Shown here piece by piece: positions 19,278 through 27,878 of a DNA stretch of 59,826 bases (its first letter is position 1; each line of letters opens with the position of its first letter). The position numbers and the translations under genes are program-made. The DNA is from Verrucomicrobiota bacterium (GTDB taxonomy: Bacteria; Verrucomicrobiota; Verrucomicrobiia; Opitutales; Opitutaceae), in assembly GCA_023433275.1 (NCBI GenBank), contig JAEZDN010000132.1, positions 1 to 59,826 of the forward strand. Reading direction: 5' to 3'. The notes under the pieces were generated by a model that searched no databases, was not told where the DNA came from, and worked only from the letters and a program-made list of their open reading frames with translations.

Positions 19278-19873
19278 GGGGGACCGGAACCGGGGGCAGG
19301 GGGTCATCGCGAATGCGGGGGCGGGGTTATCAATCAAGGCATCCCGCCCCGGCGCCAAAGCGAGCGGATTTTTTGAACGATGGGCTCGGACAGTAGGCGC
19401 CGCATTTCCCGTGGACTTGAGCCGGACTCATGCTGTCGGAATGAAATTCCGCCGCGTGCACGATCGAACGGTGCAGTTGGAGGGGCGTGGCTCGTCCACG
19501 CCCTCGGTTCCCGCAGCGAGCAAAGGGCGCGGTCGAACCGCGCCCCTCCATCCAACTGCATCATTCCGGCTGAGGAGGAATCGCGGCGCTGCCACGGCTC
19601 GTCCGGAGGACTCGTCCTGCCCGGCCGGCACGCACAAGCATTGTTCGGGTCGGCCCGCGCGCTGCCGAGGCGCGATTGCGAGCGGACGGCCCGCAGGGAC
19701 GCGGGCCCTCCACAGCCACGCCGCGACTCGGCGGAAGGTGCGGCTCTGCCTTCAGTGGTATGCGTGGGTCAGGCAGAGCTCCGTCGGGTCGCCGGAAGCG
19801 GGATAAACCCTCGCGGCGGAGCCGGGCCACTGCGCCTGGCTCTCGCGGCGTCATCGTCACCGCGCGGCGGGGA
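19278..19873. other. Gene-free gap with REP-like hairpins
   Basis: Several open frames cross this gap on both strands, but their composition (arginine/proline-rich, no domain) marks them as frame shadows of GC-rich DNA. The only clear structure is the REP-like hairpin pair at 19472-19560. I see no gene. Confidence 0.5.
19472..19560. repeat. REP-like nested inverted repeats
   Basis: Two small stem-loops, GGGCGTGG-N5-CCACGCCC (19483-19503) and GGGCGCGG-N5-CCGCGCCC (19525-19545), are enclosed by longer outer arms at 19472-19487 and 19541-19560 that are complementary apart from a 4-base insertion. The same hairpin type recurs at 22530-22553 and near 56575-56598. This paired layout resembles REP/BIME elements of other bacteria. 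Confidence 0.65.
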
Positions 19874-20455
19874 CTACTGTCGGATGAATTCGCCGTCGGC
19901 CTTGATGGACAGTTCGTCGGCGATCATGGGAGCGGGGAATTTCGCCCCGACGCCGAAATCAGAACGCTTGAGGGTGCCGGTGAGTTGGAAACCCGCGACC
20001 TGCTTTTTCTGGTTTTCCGTGGTGCCCCGGTACCAGAGGTTCATGGAAACGGGTTTGGTCTGGCCCCGAATCGTGAGATCGCCGGTGAGCGTGTAGCGGT
20101 CCTTGCCGGCGGGCTTGATCGATTTGCTGCGGAAGGTCATCGCGGGGTGCTGGGCCACATCGAAGAAGTCGGGGCTGCGAAGGTGGTCGTCGCGCTTCTG
20201 GACGGCGGTGTCGATGGAGGCGACGTCGATGGAGAGTTCGAAAACCGCGTCGCTGAAATCCGGCTTGGCCGCGGTGATCGTGACATCGAACTTGTTGAAG
20301 GCGCCGGTGATTTCCGAAATGCCGAGGTGGGTGATGGCGAAGCCGATTCGGGAGTGAGCGGGATCGGCTTTCCAGGCGGTTTGAGCGGTCGCGGAGACGT
20401 GAAAGATGGCCAGAGCGGCCACGGCGAGGAGGGGGAACTTGAACGGGGATTTCAT
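19874..20455 (-). CDS. YceI family periplasmic lipid-binding-like protein
   Basis: A 193-residue exported protein. The ATG at 20455 starts a signal peptide (MKSPFKFPLLAVAALAIFHVSATAQT); the longer frame upstream overlaps the LysR gene and is not credible. The mature part begins with WKADPAHSRIGFAITHLGISEITGAF, the standard YceI opening, and has PDFFDVAQHPAMTFRSKSI and GDLTIRGQTKPV. The family forms a lipocalin-like beta-barrel that binds isoprenoid or long-chain lipids; the physiological role is often unclear. It lies 55 bases downstream of the LysR gene on the same strand, so it could share its transcript. Confidence 0.93.
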   Translation of the reverse strand: MKSPFKFPLLAVAALAIFHVSATAQTAWKADPAHSRIGFAITHLGISEITGAFNKFDVTITAAKPDFSDAVFELSIDVASIDTAVQKRDDHLRSPDFFDVAQHPAMTFRSKSIKPAGKDRYTLTGDLTIRGQTKPVSMNLWYRGTTENQKKQVAGFQLTGTLKRSDFGVGAKFPAPMIADELSIKADGEFIRQ

Positions 20456-20510
20456 GGCCGGACCAATGTGGCCAGAACCGGGGGAAATGCCAATCGGGTG
20501 GCGAGAGCGC

Positions 20511-21383
20511 TCAGGCTTTGCGCGTGAGGAGGCCAACGAGATCGCGGACCGGCTCGGCAATTTTACCCCGCTGCCAGGCGACCTGCAGATCCCATTTGGC
20601 CGCGGGATTGCATAGCGGGCGAAAGGCGACACCGGGAGCCGCGAAACTGGTCACGAGACTCGGGAGCAGCATGACGGCATTCTCCGCGACGACGAGGGAG
20701 AGCGCATGGACGAGCCCGTCGGCGTTCTCGACGATCTTGGGACGGAAGCGGGCGCGGCGGCAGAGCTGGATCATCCAGTTGTTGTACCCGGGAATATCCT
20801 CGGGGTTGGCCCCGAGGAAGACTTCCTGACGCAGGTCCGGGAGGGGGATATCAGGCGAGGTGGCCAGGGCGTGACTGGCGGGCAGCGCGACGACCACTGG
20901 CAGGGTCGCAATCCGGCGGACGAAAAACTCGCGGCAGATTGCGGCGTTGGTGTTACCCAGCACGGCGACATCCAGTTCACCCCGTCGCAAGCCCGCGAGC
21001 TGGTCGCCGGGGGAGAGGTCGAGGAGCTGGATCTTTGTCTGCGGCCGTGCGCGGCGGAAGGCCGCGAGCGCGGGGTTCAGGTATTCGCCCGCGGCGGACA
21101 TGAGATACCCGATGCGCAGCGAGGAGGTCTGTCCGCGCGCGAGTTTCCGCGCCTCCGACACGACGATGTCCGCCCGCGCCACCACCGGTCGCATGCCCTC
21201 GAGCAGCGCCAAGCCGGCGGCGGTGAAGGCGACCCCGCCCGGGCCGCGGTCCAGGAGCCGGCCGCCGATCTCGGTCTCGAGCGCCTGCACCTGCCGGGTG
21301 AGGGTGGACTGCGACAGGTGCAGCTGGGCGGCGGCCTTGCTGAGACTGCCGAACTCGCCGATCGCAAAAAAGGAGCGGAGCAA
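20511..21383 (-). CDS. LysR family transcriptional regulator
   Basis: A 290-residue regulator. The N-terminal winged helix-turn-helix is clear: LRSFFAIGEFGSLSKAAAQLHLSQSTLTRQVQALE, followed by GGRLLDRGPGGVAFTAAG, and a C-terminal periplasmic-binding-like effector domain (SLRIGYLMSAAGEYL onward). The start is uncertain: the annotated TTG at 21383 begins inside the first helix. An in-frame CTG at 21395 would restore the usual N-L-D-L-L-R-S opening, but no ATG or GTG is available upstream. The target may be the downstream YceI gene or the divergent-looking neighbourhood; nothing in the sequence decides this. Confidence 0.85.
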   Translation of the reverse strand: MLRSFFAIGEFGSLSKAAAQLHLSQSTLTRQVQALETEIGGRLLDRGPGGVAFTAAGLALLEGMRPVVARADIVVSEARKLARGQTSSLRIGYLMSAAGEYLNPALAAFRRARPQTKIQLLDLSPGDQLAGLRRGELDVAVLGNTNAAICREFFVRRIATLPVVVALPASHALATSPDIPLPDLRQEVFLGANPEDIPGYNNWMIQLCRRARFRPKIVENADGLVHALSLVVAENAVMLLPSLVTSFAAPGVAFRPLCNPAAKWDLQVAWQRGKIAEPVRDLVGLLTRKA

Positions 21384-21486
21384 ATCGAGGTTCAGGATTC
21401 GTGGATGGTGCCGGGTGCCCGGCGGGCCTGCAAGCCGGGACGCGCCGGCGTGAACCCGCGCGCGCCCGACCCGGGATCGCGCGGTT

Positions 21487-22020
21487 TCAGTTCCGTTCCA
21501 ACAAGGATTCCAAGTTCAAGGGTGCCGAGGTCATGGCGATCGAGCCATCGGGGCGGCGCTGCCATTGGTCGCGGGGACGGTCGTAGTAGAGTTCGAGGCC
21601 GTTGCCATCGGGATCACGGAGGTAGATGGCCTCGCTTACCCCATGATCCGAGGCGCCGTCGAGGCGGATGCCGTGAGCGAGCACGCGGCGAAGCGCGTCG
21701 GCGAGATCGGAGCGGGTCGGATAGAGGATCGCGGCGTGGTAGAGACCGGTGGTTCCGGCCGGCGGGGTGTGACCGCCCTCGCTTTCCCAAGTGTTAAGTC
21801 CGATATGGTGGTGATAGCCGCCCGCGGACAGGAAGGCGGCCTGTCGCCCGAAGCGCTCGGTCACGGTGAAGCCGAGGACGCCGGTGTAGAACGCGAGGGC
21901 GCGCTCGAGGTTGGCGACCTTGAGGTGGACGTGGCCGATGGATACGCCGGCTGGAATGGGCCGGGACGGGGTGTCGTGGTGATGGGGCGCGAGGCCCGGG
22001 GAGGTAAACGTGTTGTTCAT
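21487..22020 (-). CDS. VOC superfamily (glyoxalase / catechol dioxygenase-like) protein
   Basis: A 177-residue metal-site protein of the vicinal oxygen chelate fold. Seen: GHVHLKVANLERALAFYTGVLGFTVTER with the first metal histidine, GGYHHHIGLNTWES with a candidate second, and a C-terminal AIYLRDPDGNGLELYYDRP with the metal glutamate. The pattern is that of CatE-like or glyoxalase-like extradiol enzymes; the actual substrate cannot be told. The N-terminal 20 residues (His/Pro-rich) are extra. It is upstream of and on the same strand as the LysR gene, 103 bases apart. Confidence 0.85.
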   Translation of the reverse strand: MNNTFTSPGLAPHHHDTPSRPIPAGVSIGHVHLKVANLERALAFYTGVLGFTVTERFGRQAAFLSAGGYHHHIGLNTWESEGGHTPPAGTTGLYHAAILYPTRSDLADALRRVLAHGIRLDGASDHGVSEAIYLRDPDGNGLELYYDRPRDQWQRRPDGSIAMTSAPLNLESLLERN

Positions 22021-22691
22021 GGCGTCAGACTATCATGGGCCCGGAGCCGGGCCCACTGCGCAGGACGAAGGGGAGAGATGCGTGCCGCGCATGGGGACTG
22101 CGGCGCCGCGCGGGGGCCATCGCGATCATGCCGCCGGGCCGCAGGTCGGCGCGGGTCACCAAAGGGGGCGATGCGCGGCGCGCATGGCTGCGATCCGGCC
22201 ACTGCAGTAGGCGGGAGGAGAGAAGGACGGTATCATGAAGCCATGAACTTGATGCATAACATCCATTGGAATGACCGACCCGCCATGCATGCAGCTCCCG
22301 AGGTCCCGGGCGCATACGTCGCTGATCGGGCGCATTCGTCCGCCCTTGAACGATGGGAGAACGAAGGGGGCAAGGTCCCGCCGTTTCCACCTCCCCCGGG
22401 GCGGGTGCGATCCCTCATTCCGCTCTTTCTGCGTCCGGAATGAGCGGGACGTCCCGCAGGGTCGGATGACGTTGCGTTGCTCGTTTCGCGTGCGAGGACC
22501 CGGCCGGTCGGCCCTGCCGCTGAGGGCGAGGGCGCAGCAAGTCTGCGCGCCCCTACGCATACAAATCGAGATCTGTGGGCGGCGGGGGCGTGGTGCGCGA
22601 TGACGAAGGCCTGCTGGGTATGCATGAAACGCATGCCGCGGTGCCGGTCCCCGCAGTAGGCAATGCGTGTGGCACGAGCTAGACTAAGGGC
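22021..22691. other. Gene-free gap, 671 bases, with palindromes
   Basis: No open frame here shows a domain, a signal peptide or a credible start signal. The gap holds a perfect 14-base palindrome at 22444-22457 and a REP-like hairpin at 22530-22553. It may be a decayed gene or a repeat-rich spacer; I cannot tell. Confidence 0.45.
22530..22553. repeat. REP-like hairpin
   Basis: GGGCGCAG, five bases, then CTGCGCGCCC: a degenerate member of the hairpin type at 19483-19545 and 56575-56598. All of them end in a GCGCCCC stretch, and this copy and the one near 56590 share GCGCCCCTAC. Confidence 0.5.
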
Positions 22692-22904
22692 ATGAAACCT
22701 TACCGCACCTATCTCGCTCCTGTGGACGTGGCTATCACGCGCGGCCCTTCGATCGTTCCCCCGCCCCGACGTTATCCGTCGCTTTCGGACGATAGCATGC
22801 CTTGGTTGCCGCGGGGCATCTGGCCGGGACGGTTGTTCACCGTGAGAGCGGTGGCACTCGGCCTCATCATCGCGATCATGGTGGCCCTGGCCATTTACGC
22901 CTGA
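22692..22904 (+). CDS. Small membrane protein, unknown function
   Basis: A 70-residue open frame with a polar, proline-rich N-terminal half and one C-terminal transmembrane helix (TVRAVALGLIIAIMVALAIYA). It ends 16 bases before the convergent response-regulator gene. The single strong helix and the clean ATG make it plausible as a real gene, but there is no recognisable family. It could be a short regulatory peptide or a false positive; confidence is moderate. Confidence 0.5.
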   Translation: MKPYRTYLAPVDVAITRGPSIVPPPRRYPSLSDDSMPWLPRGIWPGRLFTVRAVALGLIIAIMVALAIYA

Positions 22905-22920
22905 AGGTAAGGCGTGCTTG

Positions 22921-23286
22921 CTAGGGGAACAGCTTGGCCAGCATGCGTTCGATGGCGGAGATTTCTACGGGTTTCGTCACGTGGAAGTCGAAGCCGGCCT
23001 GGGCGGAATTTTGATAATCGACGTCGTAGCCGTAGCCGGTGAGGGCGACGGCGATGACCTGCGGGGCGGCGCTCTTGATTTCGAGGACGAGGTCCCAGCC
23101 GCTCATGTCGGGCAGACCGATATCCAGGAAGACGATGTCGAACGCATCGGTGCGAATCAGGCCCAGGGCTTCGTTGCCGGCGAGGCAGGACGACACCTGG
23201 TGGCCTCGCTGGGTCAGGAGCTTGGTGAGCGCCTGGTTGGTGTCCCGATCATCTTCCACGAGCAGAATACGAAGTGATTTTTGCAT
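22921..23286 (-). CDS. Single-domain response regulator (CheY-like receiver)
   Basis: A 121-residue stand-alone receiver domain. The ATG at 23286 gives the standard opening SLRILLVEDDRDT (acidic pair E11-D12-D13); the phosphoacceptor aspartate is D55 in VFLDIGLPD, the switch threonine lies in ALTGYG, and the conserved lysine is K105 in HVTKPVE. There is no output domain, so it acts through partner proteins, probably in a hybrid phosphorelay. The much longer frame upstream (to 23769) is not coding. The kinase is not in the window. Confidence 0.92.
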   Translation of the reverse strand: MQKSLRILLVEDDRDTNQALTKLLTQRGHQVSSCLAGNEALGLIRTDAFDIVFLDIGLPDMSGWDLVLEIKSAAPQVIAVALTGYGYDVDYQNSAQAGFDFHVTKPVEISAIERMLAKLFP

Positions 23287-23523
23287 GGGAACACCTGTTG
23301 CATAGCAGAGAGCGCGCTCCGGCTCAAGGCGCTTGATGGGTGGGGTTGGGCCGCCCTGCCCGCCGCTTGGATCGCGCGGGTCCTCGAGGTTTCGCTTTGC
23401 GGCATGTTGGGGAAGCGTTCGTTTTGAGCGGAATGAATTGTCCTGCTCGCGCGGTTCGTTCCTGATGGCGGGAGTGAGACGCCGACTTGAAACCCGTGGC
23501 ATCCATCCGAGCGCGGATTCGTG

Positions 23524-24696
23524 ATGAAGGTCCTGCTCGCATTCGATAAATTCAAGGACGCGCTGCCGGCATCGGAGATCTGCGCCGTGGCGGCGCGGGC
23601 GGTGCGGAGCCGATATCCGAGCGCGGATTGTGACGAGTGTCCCCTGACCGATGGCGGTGACGGTTTTGTTCGAATCCTTACTCAGGCCGCCGCTGGCCGG
23701 TTGGACCCCGTCCGCGTCACGGGACCGCGGGGCGTGGAGGTTGCGGCGGAGTATGGTTTGGTGGCGCACGGGGCTATTCCCGCCAGGGCGTCAGGGCATA
23801 TCGCCGCAGGTGGCGCCGGCCGTGGCATCGGAGGAGAGGTGGCGGTAATCGAGATGGCCGCGTGCAGTGGACTGGCCCTCTTGGCGCCATCCGATCGTGA
23901 TCCGTGGTTTGCCACCTCGCGGGGCACGGGGGAGATGATGAGCCTGGTCGCGGAGCGCGAGGTGTCGGCGATCATTTTGGGGGTGGGTGGAAGTGCTTCG
24001 AGCGATTTGGGGCTCGGGGCGCTCGAGGCATTGGGTTTTTCGTTTCGCGGAGCGTCGGGTGAATTTATTTCCCCGCATCCGGCCAACTGGACGTTAATCG
24101 CGCGGATCGAGCGCCCCCCGCGTCGGGCGTTTCCACCGGTTTTCATCGCGTGTGATGTGGACAATCCGTTGTGCGGGCCCCGGGGGGCGGCGGCGGTGTA
24201 TGGTCCGCAGAAAGGACTGCGTCGTGAGGACGTGGAGCGATTTGATCGCGAGGCCGCGAGGGTGGGAGGCATGCTCTGTGGGGTGTGCGGAGTTGAGCCC
24301 GAATTGATGAACCTGCCGGGAGCCGGGGCTGCGGGGGGCATCGCGTTCGGGTTGATGGCGGCGCTGGGAGCGCGGATTCTCCGGGGATCGGAATTCGTCG
24401 CTGACTGGCTCGGGTTGCGCGAGCGCATCGCGGCGGCGGACGTGGTGTTGACCGGCGAGGGTTGTTTCGATGCCAGCTCGCTAACGGGCAAAGGGCCGGG
24501 CGCCGTGGTGGGCGCGGCCCGGGCGGCCGGGAGGCCGGTGCATGTATTTGCCGGGCGGGTGGTGGGCGAGCCGGCAGCATGGTTGCATGCGATCTCCCCA
24601 GACGACTTGCCCACGGCCGACGCGTTGGCGCAGACAGCCCGACGGCTCGATGAAGTCATTCGATCGGTGCCGCTTGACCGAGGCGTGCCGCGATAG
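23524..24696 (+). CDS. Glycerate 2-kinase, GarK/GlxK type
   Basis: A 390-residue enzyme of the type I glycerate kinase family, which phosphorylates D-glycerate for entry into lower glycolysis. Seen: MKVLLAFDKFKDALPASEIC at the N-terminus, CPLTDGGDGFV, the ILGVGGSASSDLGLGALEALGF nucleotide/substrate region, GPRGAAAVYGPQKG, and LTGEGCFDASSLTGKGPG. Length matches the family. I prefer ATG 23524 over the GTG one codon earlier. It stands alone and converges on the tRNA-fMet remnant, with the bidirectional terminator at 24718-24747 just after its stop. Confidence 0.94.
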   Translation: MKVLLAFDKFKDALPASEICAVAARAVRSRYPSADCDECPLTDGGDGFVRILTQAAAGRLDPVRVTGPRGVEVAAEYGLVAHGAIPARASGHIAAGGAGRGIGGEVAVIEMAACSGLALLAPSDRDPWFATSRGTGEMMSLVAEREVSAIILGVGGSASSDLGLGALEALGFSFRGASGEFISPHPANWTLIARIERPPRRAFPPVFIACDVDNPLCGPRGAAAVYGPQKGLRREDVERFDREAARVGGMLCGVCGVEPELMNLPGAGAAGGIAFGLMAALGARILRGSEFVADWLGLRERIAAADVVLTGEGCFDASSLTGKGPGAVVGAARAAGRPVHVFAGRVVGEPAAWLHAISPDDLPTADALAQTARRLDEVIRSVPLDRGVPR

Positions 24697-24717
24697 GGTG
24701 GATTAGTGGCTCAAACA

Positions 24718-24747
24718 AAAAGCCCTCCCGAGCAGTGGGAGGGCTTT
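24718..24747. terminator. Bidirectional terminator, original tRNA-fMet downstream hairpin
   Basis: An 11-bp perfect stem (24719-24729 with 24737-24747) with A-run and T-run flanks. It terminates the plus-strand glycerate kinase gene and, before island integration, probably the minus-strand tRNA-fMet whose 3' half remains at 24748-24796. Its loop contains GAGCAGT, as does the loop of the island-borne hairpin at 56294-56324. Confidence 0.8.
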
Positions 24748-24796
24748 AAATTGGGTGCAGGGGTTGGATTTGAACCAACGACCTTCAGGTTATGAG
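24748..24796 (-). repeat. Left attachment repeat (attL): 3' half of tRNA-fMet
   Basis: These 49 bases are identical to 56325-56373. Read on the minus strand they are the initiator-tRNA sequence from the anticodon loop to the CCA end plus a few downstream bases. Identity stops sharply after the anticodon-loop position, and the 5' half of the tRNA is absent here, so it is not a functional tRNA. The integrase gene starts 154 bases further on. Confidence 0.93.
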
Positions 24797-24949
24797 GGCA
24801 ACTTCCTAACCGCTGCCCCCAAGTCGCTTAACCCGGGTTTTGGCCAAACTTTGGCCCTTCCTTTGGCTACCGTGATCTCGGGAGATGCCGTCCGTTGCTC
24901 CGCGCTGCGCGAGGTTTCAAATCAACCTCACAAAACAAAGGAGTCTGTC

Positions 24950-26350
24950 ATGAGTCTGGAACTACGTCGGGGAGTTAGCGAATGGTGGTATGGAAAATTC
25001 AAAGTCAACGGCCGCAAGTTCACCAAGAATCTGGCCGTGAAGGTGCAGGGCGTCGTGCCGCCGACCTTGCGCGAGATGGGCGACATCGTGTTCGAGCGTT
25101 CCCGCGCCAAGGCGCAGGCGGCGATGGAGAAATTCCAGGAGGACTTGAAGCGACGGTCGGCGGCCGAGGAACTGGTGCAGACCATCCATGAAATCCGCAC
25201 CGGCGCCCGGGTCAGTTCGGTCCCGCTGGCCGAAATCGGTGCCCGCTGGTGCGCGGTCCTGCGCCGCCGGCCTCTGAGCGCGAGCTACCAGAAGCAGAAG
25301 GTCTCCTGCATCGAGCGATTCGTCCGTTTCGCGAAAAAGGCCTCTCCTTCACTGCATGAAATGGCGCAAATCCATGCCCCGCTGGCCAACGCCTTCTGCC
25401 GGGCGGAGCTGGGGCGTGGGGTGGCGGCCAAGACCTACAACCATACGCTGATTCACCTGCGCTCGGTATTTCATGTGCTGCGCAAGGAAGCGGGCATCGC
25501 CGAGAATCCGTTCGCGGCCATCCCACTCCAGGACGGTGAGACGGTTTTCCGGAAACCATTCTCGGTCGATGAACTCTCGTTGCTCGAAGAGAAGGCCAAG
25601 GCCGATCCCTTCATCTACCCGCTGATCGTGACGGGCATGTGCACGGCCATGCGCCGGGGCGATTGCTGCACGCTGCTGCGCAGCTCGGTTGATCTGGAAG
25701 GCGGCTTCGTGACCGTGAAAACGGCGAAGACCGGCGAGACGGTGCAAATCCCGATCTTTCCGCTCCTGCGTGGTGTGCTCGAAAAGGCGTTCGCGAAGCC
25801 TGCGCCCCGTCCGCCGTTCTACGTCTTTCCGGAGTTGGAGGCGCACTACCGGATCAACCCGGACCACCTCACCGACCGCGTGCGCCGCGTGATGAAGGCG
25901 GCGGGCTTCTTTAATCCGAAGGAAGATGAGGCGCAGCGGGCTACACGCGGCGCGGTCCAACAGGAACGCGAGCACGGGTTGCGCAAGGCCTCGCTCCGCG
26001 ATTTTCATTCATTCCGCGTCACTTGGGTGACGGTGGCTCTCACGGCCGGCGTCCCGCTGGAAATTGTGCAACGGGTCACGGGGCATCGCACCACCGCCAT
26101 TGTGCTCAAGCATTACTTCCAGCCGGGGAAGGAAGACTTCCGGCGCACGCTGGCCGGCAAGTTGCCGTCGTTGCTGGGCGATCACACCCAGCGCGTGAAC
26201 GACGAGTTCAACCTGGGCGAGTTGCGGGCGAAGTTGACCGCGATGGAGGATTCGACCTGGCGCCATATCCGCGACGAACTCCTCAGCCGTCTGCCGGCCG
26301 AAAAGAACGTCACCCCGTTCGCCTTGTCCAAGTCAGTCTTCGCCGCGTGA
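24950..26350 (+). CDS. Tyrosine recombinase / site-specific integrase
   Basis: A 466-residue integrase. ATG 24950 is chosen over the longer frame because an AAAGGAG ribosome-binding site lies 6-9 bases upstream and the longer frame runs through attL. Domains: an N-terminal AP2-like/arm-binding region (1-110), a core-binding SAM-like domain (about 110-200) and the catalytic domain. Catalytic residues: Arg in TAMRRGD near 234, HSFR (H-x-x-R) near 353, GH in VTGHRTT near 376, and the nucleophile Tyr in LKHYFQP near 388. It would cut and rejoin DNA at the tRNA-fMet anticodon-loop site that flanks it. The extra 75 residues after the tyrosine have no recognised domain. Confidence 0.94.
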   Translation: MSLELRRGVSEWWYGKFKVNGRKFTKNLAVKVQGVVPPTLREMGDIVFERSRAKAQAAMEKFQEDLKRRSAAEELVQTIHEIRTGARVSSVPLAEIGARWCAVLRRRPLSASYQKQKVSCIERFVRFAKKASPSLHEMAQIHAPLANAFCRAELGRGVAAKTYNHTLIHLRSVFHVLRKEAGIAENPFAAIPLQDGETVFRKPFSVDELSLLEEKAKADPFIYPLIVTGMCTAMRRGDCCTLLRSSVDLEGGFVTVKTAKTGETVQIPIFPLLRGVLEKAFAKPAPRPPFYVFPELEAHYRINPDHLTDRVRRVMKAAGFFNPKEDEAQRATRGAVQQEREHGLRKASLRDFHSFRVTWVTVALTAGVPLEIVQRVTGHRTTAIVLKHYFQPGKEDFRRTLAGKLPSLLGDHTQRVNDEFNLGELRAKLTAMEDSTWRHIRDELLSRLPAEKNVTPFALSKSVFAA

Positions 26351-26450
26351 TTGAATCTATGCGGATAGATCAAACGTGATTTGAACTAACCGTGAATACT
26401 CAATCCGGGCACCACAGTTCTGCCTAATTACGTAAAGCGGGTAAAAAATA

Positions 26451-26474
26451 CCGCCCCGGTGGCCCCCGGGGCGG
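26451..26474 (-). terminator. Intrinsic terminator for the minus-strand RadC-like gene
   Basis: A perfect 9-bp GC stem (26451-26459 with 26466-26474). On the minus strand it is followed by TATTTTTTA, the ideal terminator order for transcripts coming from the RadC-like gene, whose stop is 93 bases upstream. Confidence 0.8.
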
Positions 26475-26566
26475 CTGGCCCGTGTCACAAAACCGTTGGC
26501 TGAAATAGGTCGGAGTCAACGCACGATCCGCTCGCGCGATCGCAGGCGTCAACCGCCCAAAGGGCA

Positions 26567-27019
26567 TCACAAGATGCCCGCGGCGCGGAAGGAATAGTGG
26601 CCGACGCCATGCGGGTCGGCCTTCGGATCGCCGACGATCACGTGGTCCATGAGTTCGATGTCGATCACCTTGGCGGCTTCACGGAGGACTCGAGTCATTT
26701 GGACGTCGGCCGCGCTGGGTGCCGGGTCACCGGAGGGATGGTTGTGGGCGACCACGAGGGCGGTGGCGCTGGCGAGGATGGCTCCGCGGAACACCTCCCG
26801 GGGTGCGACCAGCGTGGATGTGGCCGTGCCCAGGGTGACCAGATGCCGGCCGATGGGGTGATTCTTGCGGTCGAGATAGACGCAGTAGAACGCCTCCTGC
26901 ATCGGGCTTTCCTCGAAAGCAGAACGGAGGTAATCGGCAACTTTCTCCGGTCGGTCGAGACGGACCTCTTCGCCGAGAGAAACGAGGGAGTAAACGATCT
27001 TGGCTTCGTAAACGCGCAT
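26567..27019 (-). CDS. RadC-like JAB/MPN domain protein
   Basis: A 150-residue protein of the RadC/YsxA-type JAB domain family. The metal site is seen as VVAHNHPSGDPAPSAADVQMT (H-x-H then Asp), preceded by the LDRKN...LVTLGTATSTLVAPREVFRGAI region. It lacks the N-terminal helix-hairpin-helix of chromosomal RadC, as is usual for copies on mobile elements, where such proteins may act as peptidases or anti-restriction factors; the function is unproven. The ATG at 27019 gives a compact N-terminus (MRVYEAKIVYSLV); the longer frame is not supported. It is convergent with the integrase gene. Confidence 0.88.
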   Translation of the reverse strand: MRVYEAKIVYSLVSLGEEVRLDRPEKVADYLRSAFEESPMQEAFYCVYLDRKNHPIGRHLVTLGTATSTLVAPREVFRGAILASATALVVAHNHPSGDPAPSAADVQMTRVLREAAKVIDIELMDHVIVGDPKADPHGVGHYSFRAAGIL

Positions 27020-27290
27020 GGTGAGCGCTCGCGCGAGCCGCGTTTCCCTTTCTCGACATGGTGTCGAGTGATCGCGGGTGCTGCCCGGTTGAGCGCTCGC
27101 TCGGGATGGGCGAAAGTCAAAGCGCTGGGTGAAGCGCCGAGGCGGTGTCCCGCGCAGCGGGACCAATCGAGGGGGAAGCGGAACGTTTGCGCGTGGTGGA
27201 GGCCGCAGGCACGACCTTGACCGCCCATAAAATGGGGCGCTACCGGACGGGGCAGAGCTAAAAGAATTCGAGCGCAGCGAGCGTCGATTA
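27020..27290. other. Gene-free gap with two perfect small hairpins
   Basis: The 271 bases between the RadC-like start and the sigma-factor stop hold two perfect stem-loops: 27052-27068 (7-bp stem, TGG loop) and 27147-27163 (7-bp stem, GCA loop). No T-run follows either. They could be regulatory or be terminators for the sigma operon; I see no gene. Confidence 0.45.
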
Positions 27291-27875
27291 TTAACGATCA
27301 GCCGTCGGGTCCAGCTGTGCCCGTAGCATCTTGCGGGCGCGATAAAGCCGATTTTCCACCGCCTTCGGCGTGCAGCCGAGGGCGTCGGCGATCTCGCCCA
27401 TCGACTGCTGTTCATACTCGAAGAGTATCAGCGCCGTGCGCAGATCGAGGGGTAGGGCGGTGACGGCCGCCTGCACCGTCGCGATCCGTTCGCGCCTAAC
27501 GGCTTTGTCCGATGCTTGTGCTCCCGTCGCCGATTGATCGGCGGCGTCACCGCCCGAGTCCATCCAGGCGTCGAGCGATAGCACCGGCCGTCGTTTCCAC
27601 CAGCGCAGCCGGTTCTTCGCCAAATTGGCGGCGATGGAAAAGCACCAGGTCGAAAACTTCGCCCCCAAGCGGTAGCTGCTGCGCTTGGTGTAGATCCGCA
27701 CAAAAACCTCCTGCGCCAGGTCCTCCGCCTCCGTCGCGTTGCCGACCAGACGGAAGATGAAGCGCTTGAGCGGCACCTCCCAGCGCTGCATCAGTGGAGC
27801 GAGCGCGGCTTCGTCCCCCGCCTGCAGCTGGGTCATCAATTCCTCGTCGCTGGGGCCACCCGCTTCGGTTTCCAT
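27291..27875 (-). CDS. ECF sigma factor, CnrH-like
   Basis: A 194-residue ECF sigma factor. Region 2 is seen as FIFRLVGNATEAEDLAQEVFVRIYTKRSSYRLGAKFSTWCFSIAANLAKNRLRWWKRR and region 4 as ALPLDLRTALILFEYEQQSMGEIADALGCTPKAVENRLYRARKMLR. It is the third gene of a tight minus-strand triad: anti-sigma-like membrane protein, periplasmic sensor-like protein, sigma. That order is the same as cnrY-cnrX-cnrH of Cupriavidus metallidurans. I infer that it activates the metal-efflux promoters, including the divergent pair at 28678-28759. The link to a given metal (Ni/Co in Cupriavidus; more likely Cu/Ag here from the neighbours) is not shown. Confidence 0.88.
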   Translation of the reverse strand: METEAGGPSDEELMTQLQAGDEAALAPLMQRWEVPLKRFIFRLVGNATEAEDLAQEVFVRIYTKRSSYRLGAKFSTWCFSIAANLAKNRLRWWKRRPVLSLDAWMDSGGDAADQSATGAQASDKAVRRERIATVQAAVTALPLDLRTALILFEYEQQSMGEIADALGCTPKAVENRLYRARKMLRAQLDPTADR

Positions 27876-27878
27876 GTC

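Noticed and set aside
24748..24796. A second functional tRNA gene at the left end
   Set aside because: Only the 3' half is present; the 5' half and D-arm are missing.
24755..24949. N-terminal extension of the integrase through attL
   Set aside because: It reads through the tRNA remnant, lacks a ribosome-binding site and is not integrase-like; ATG 24950 has a good site.
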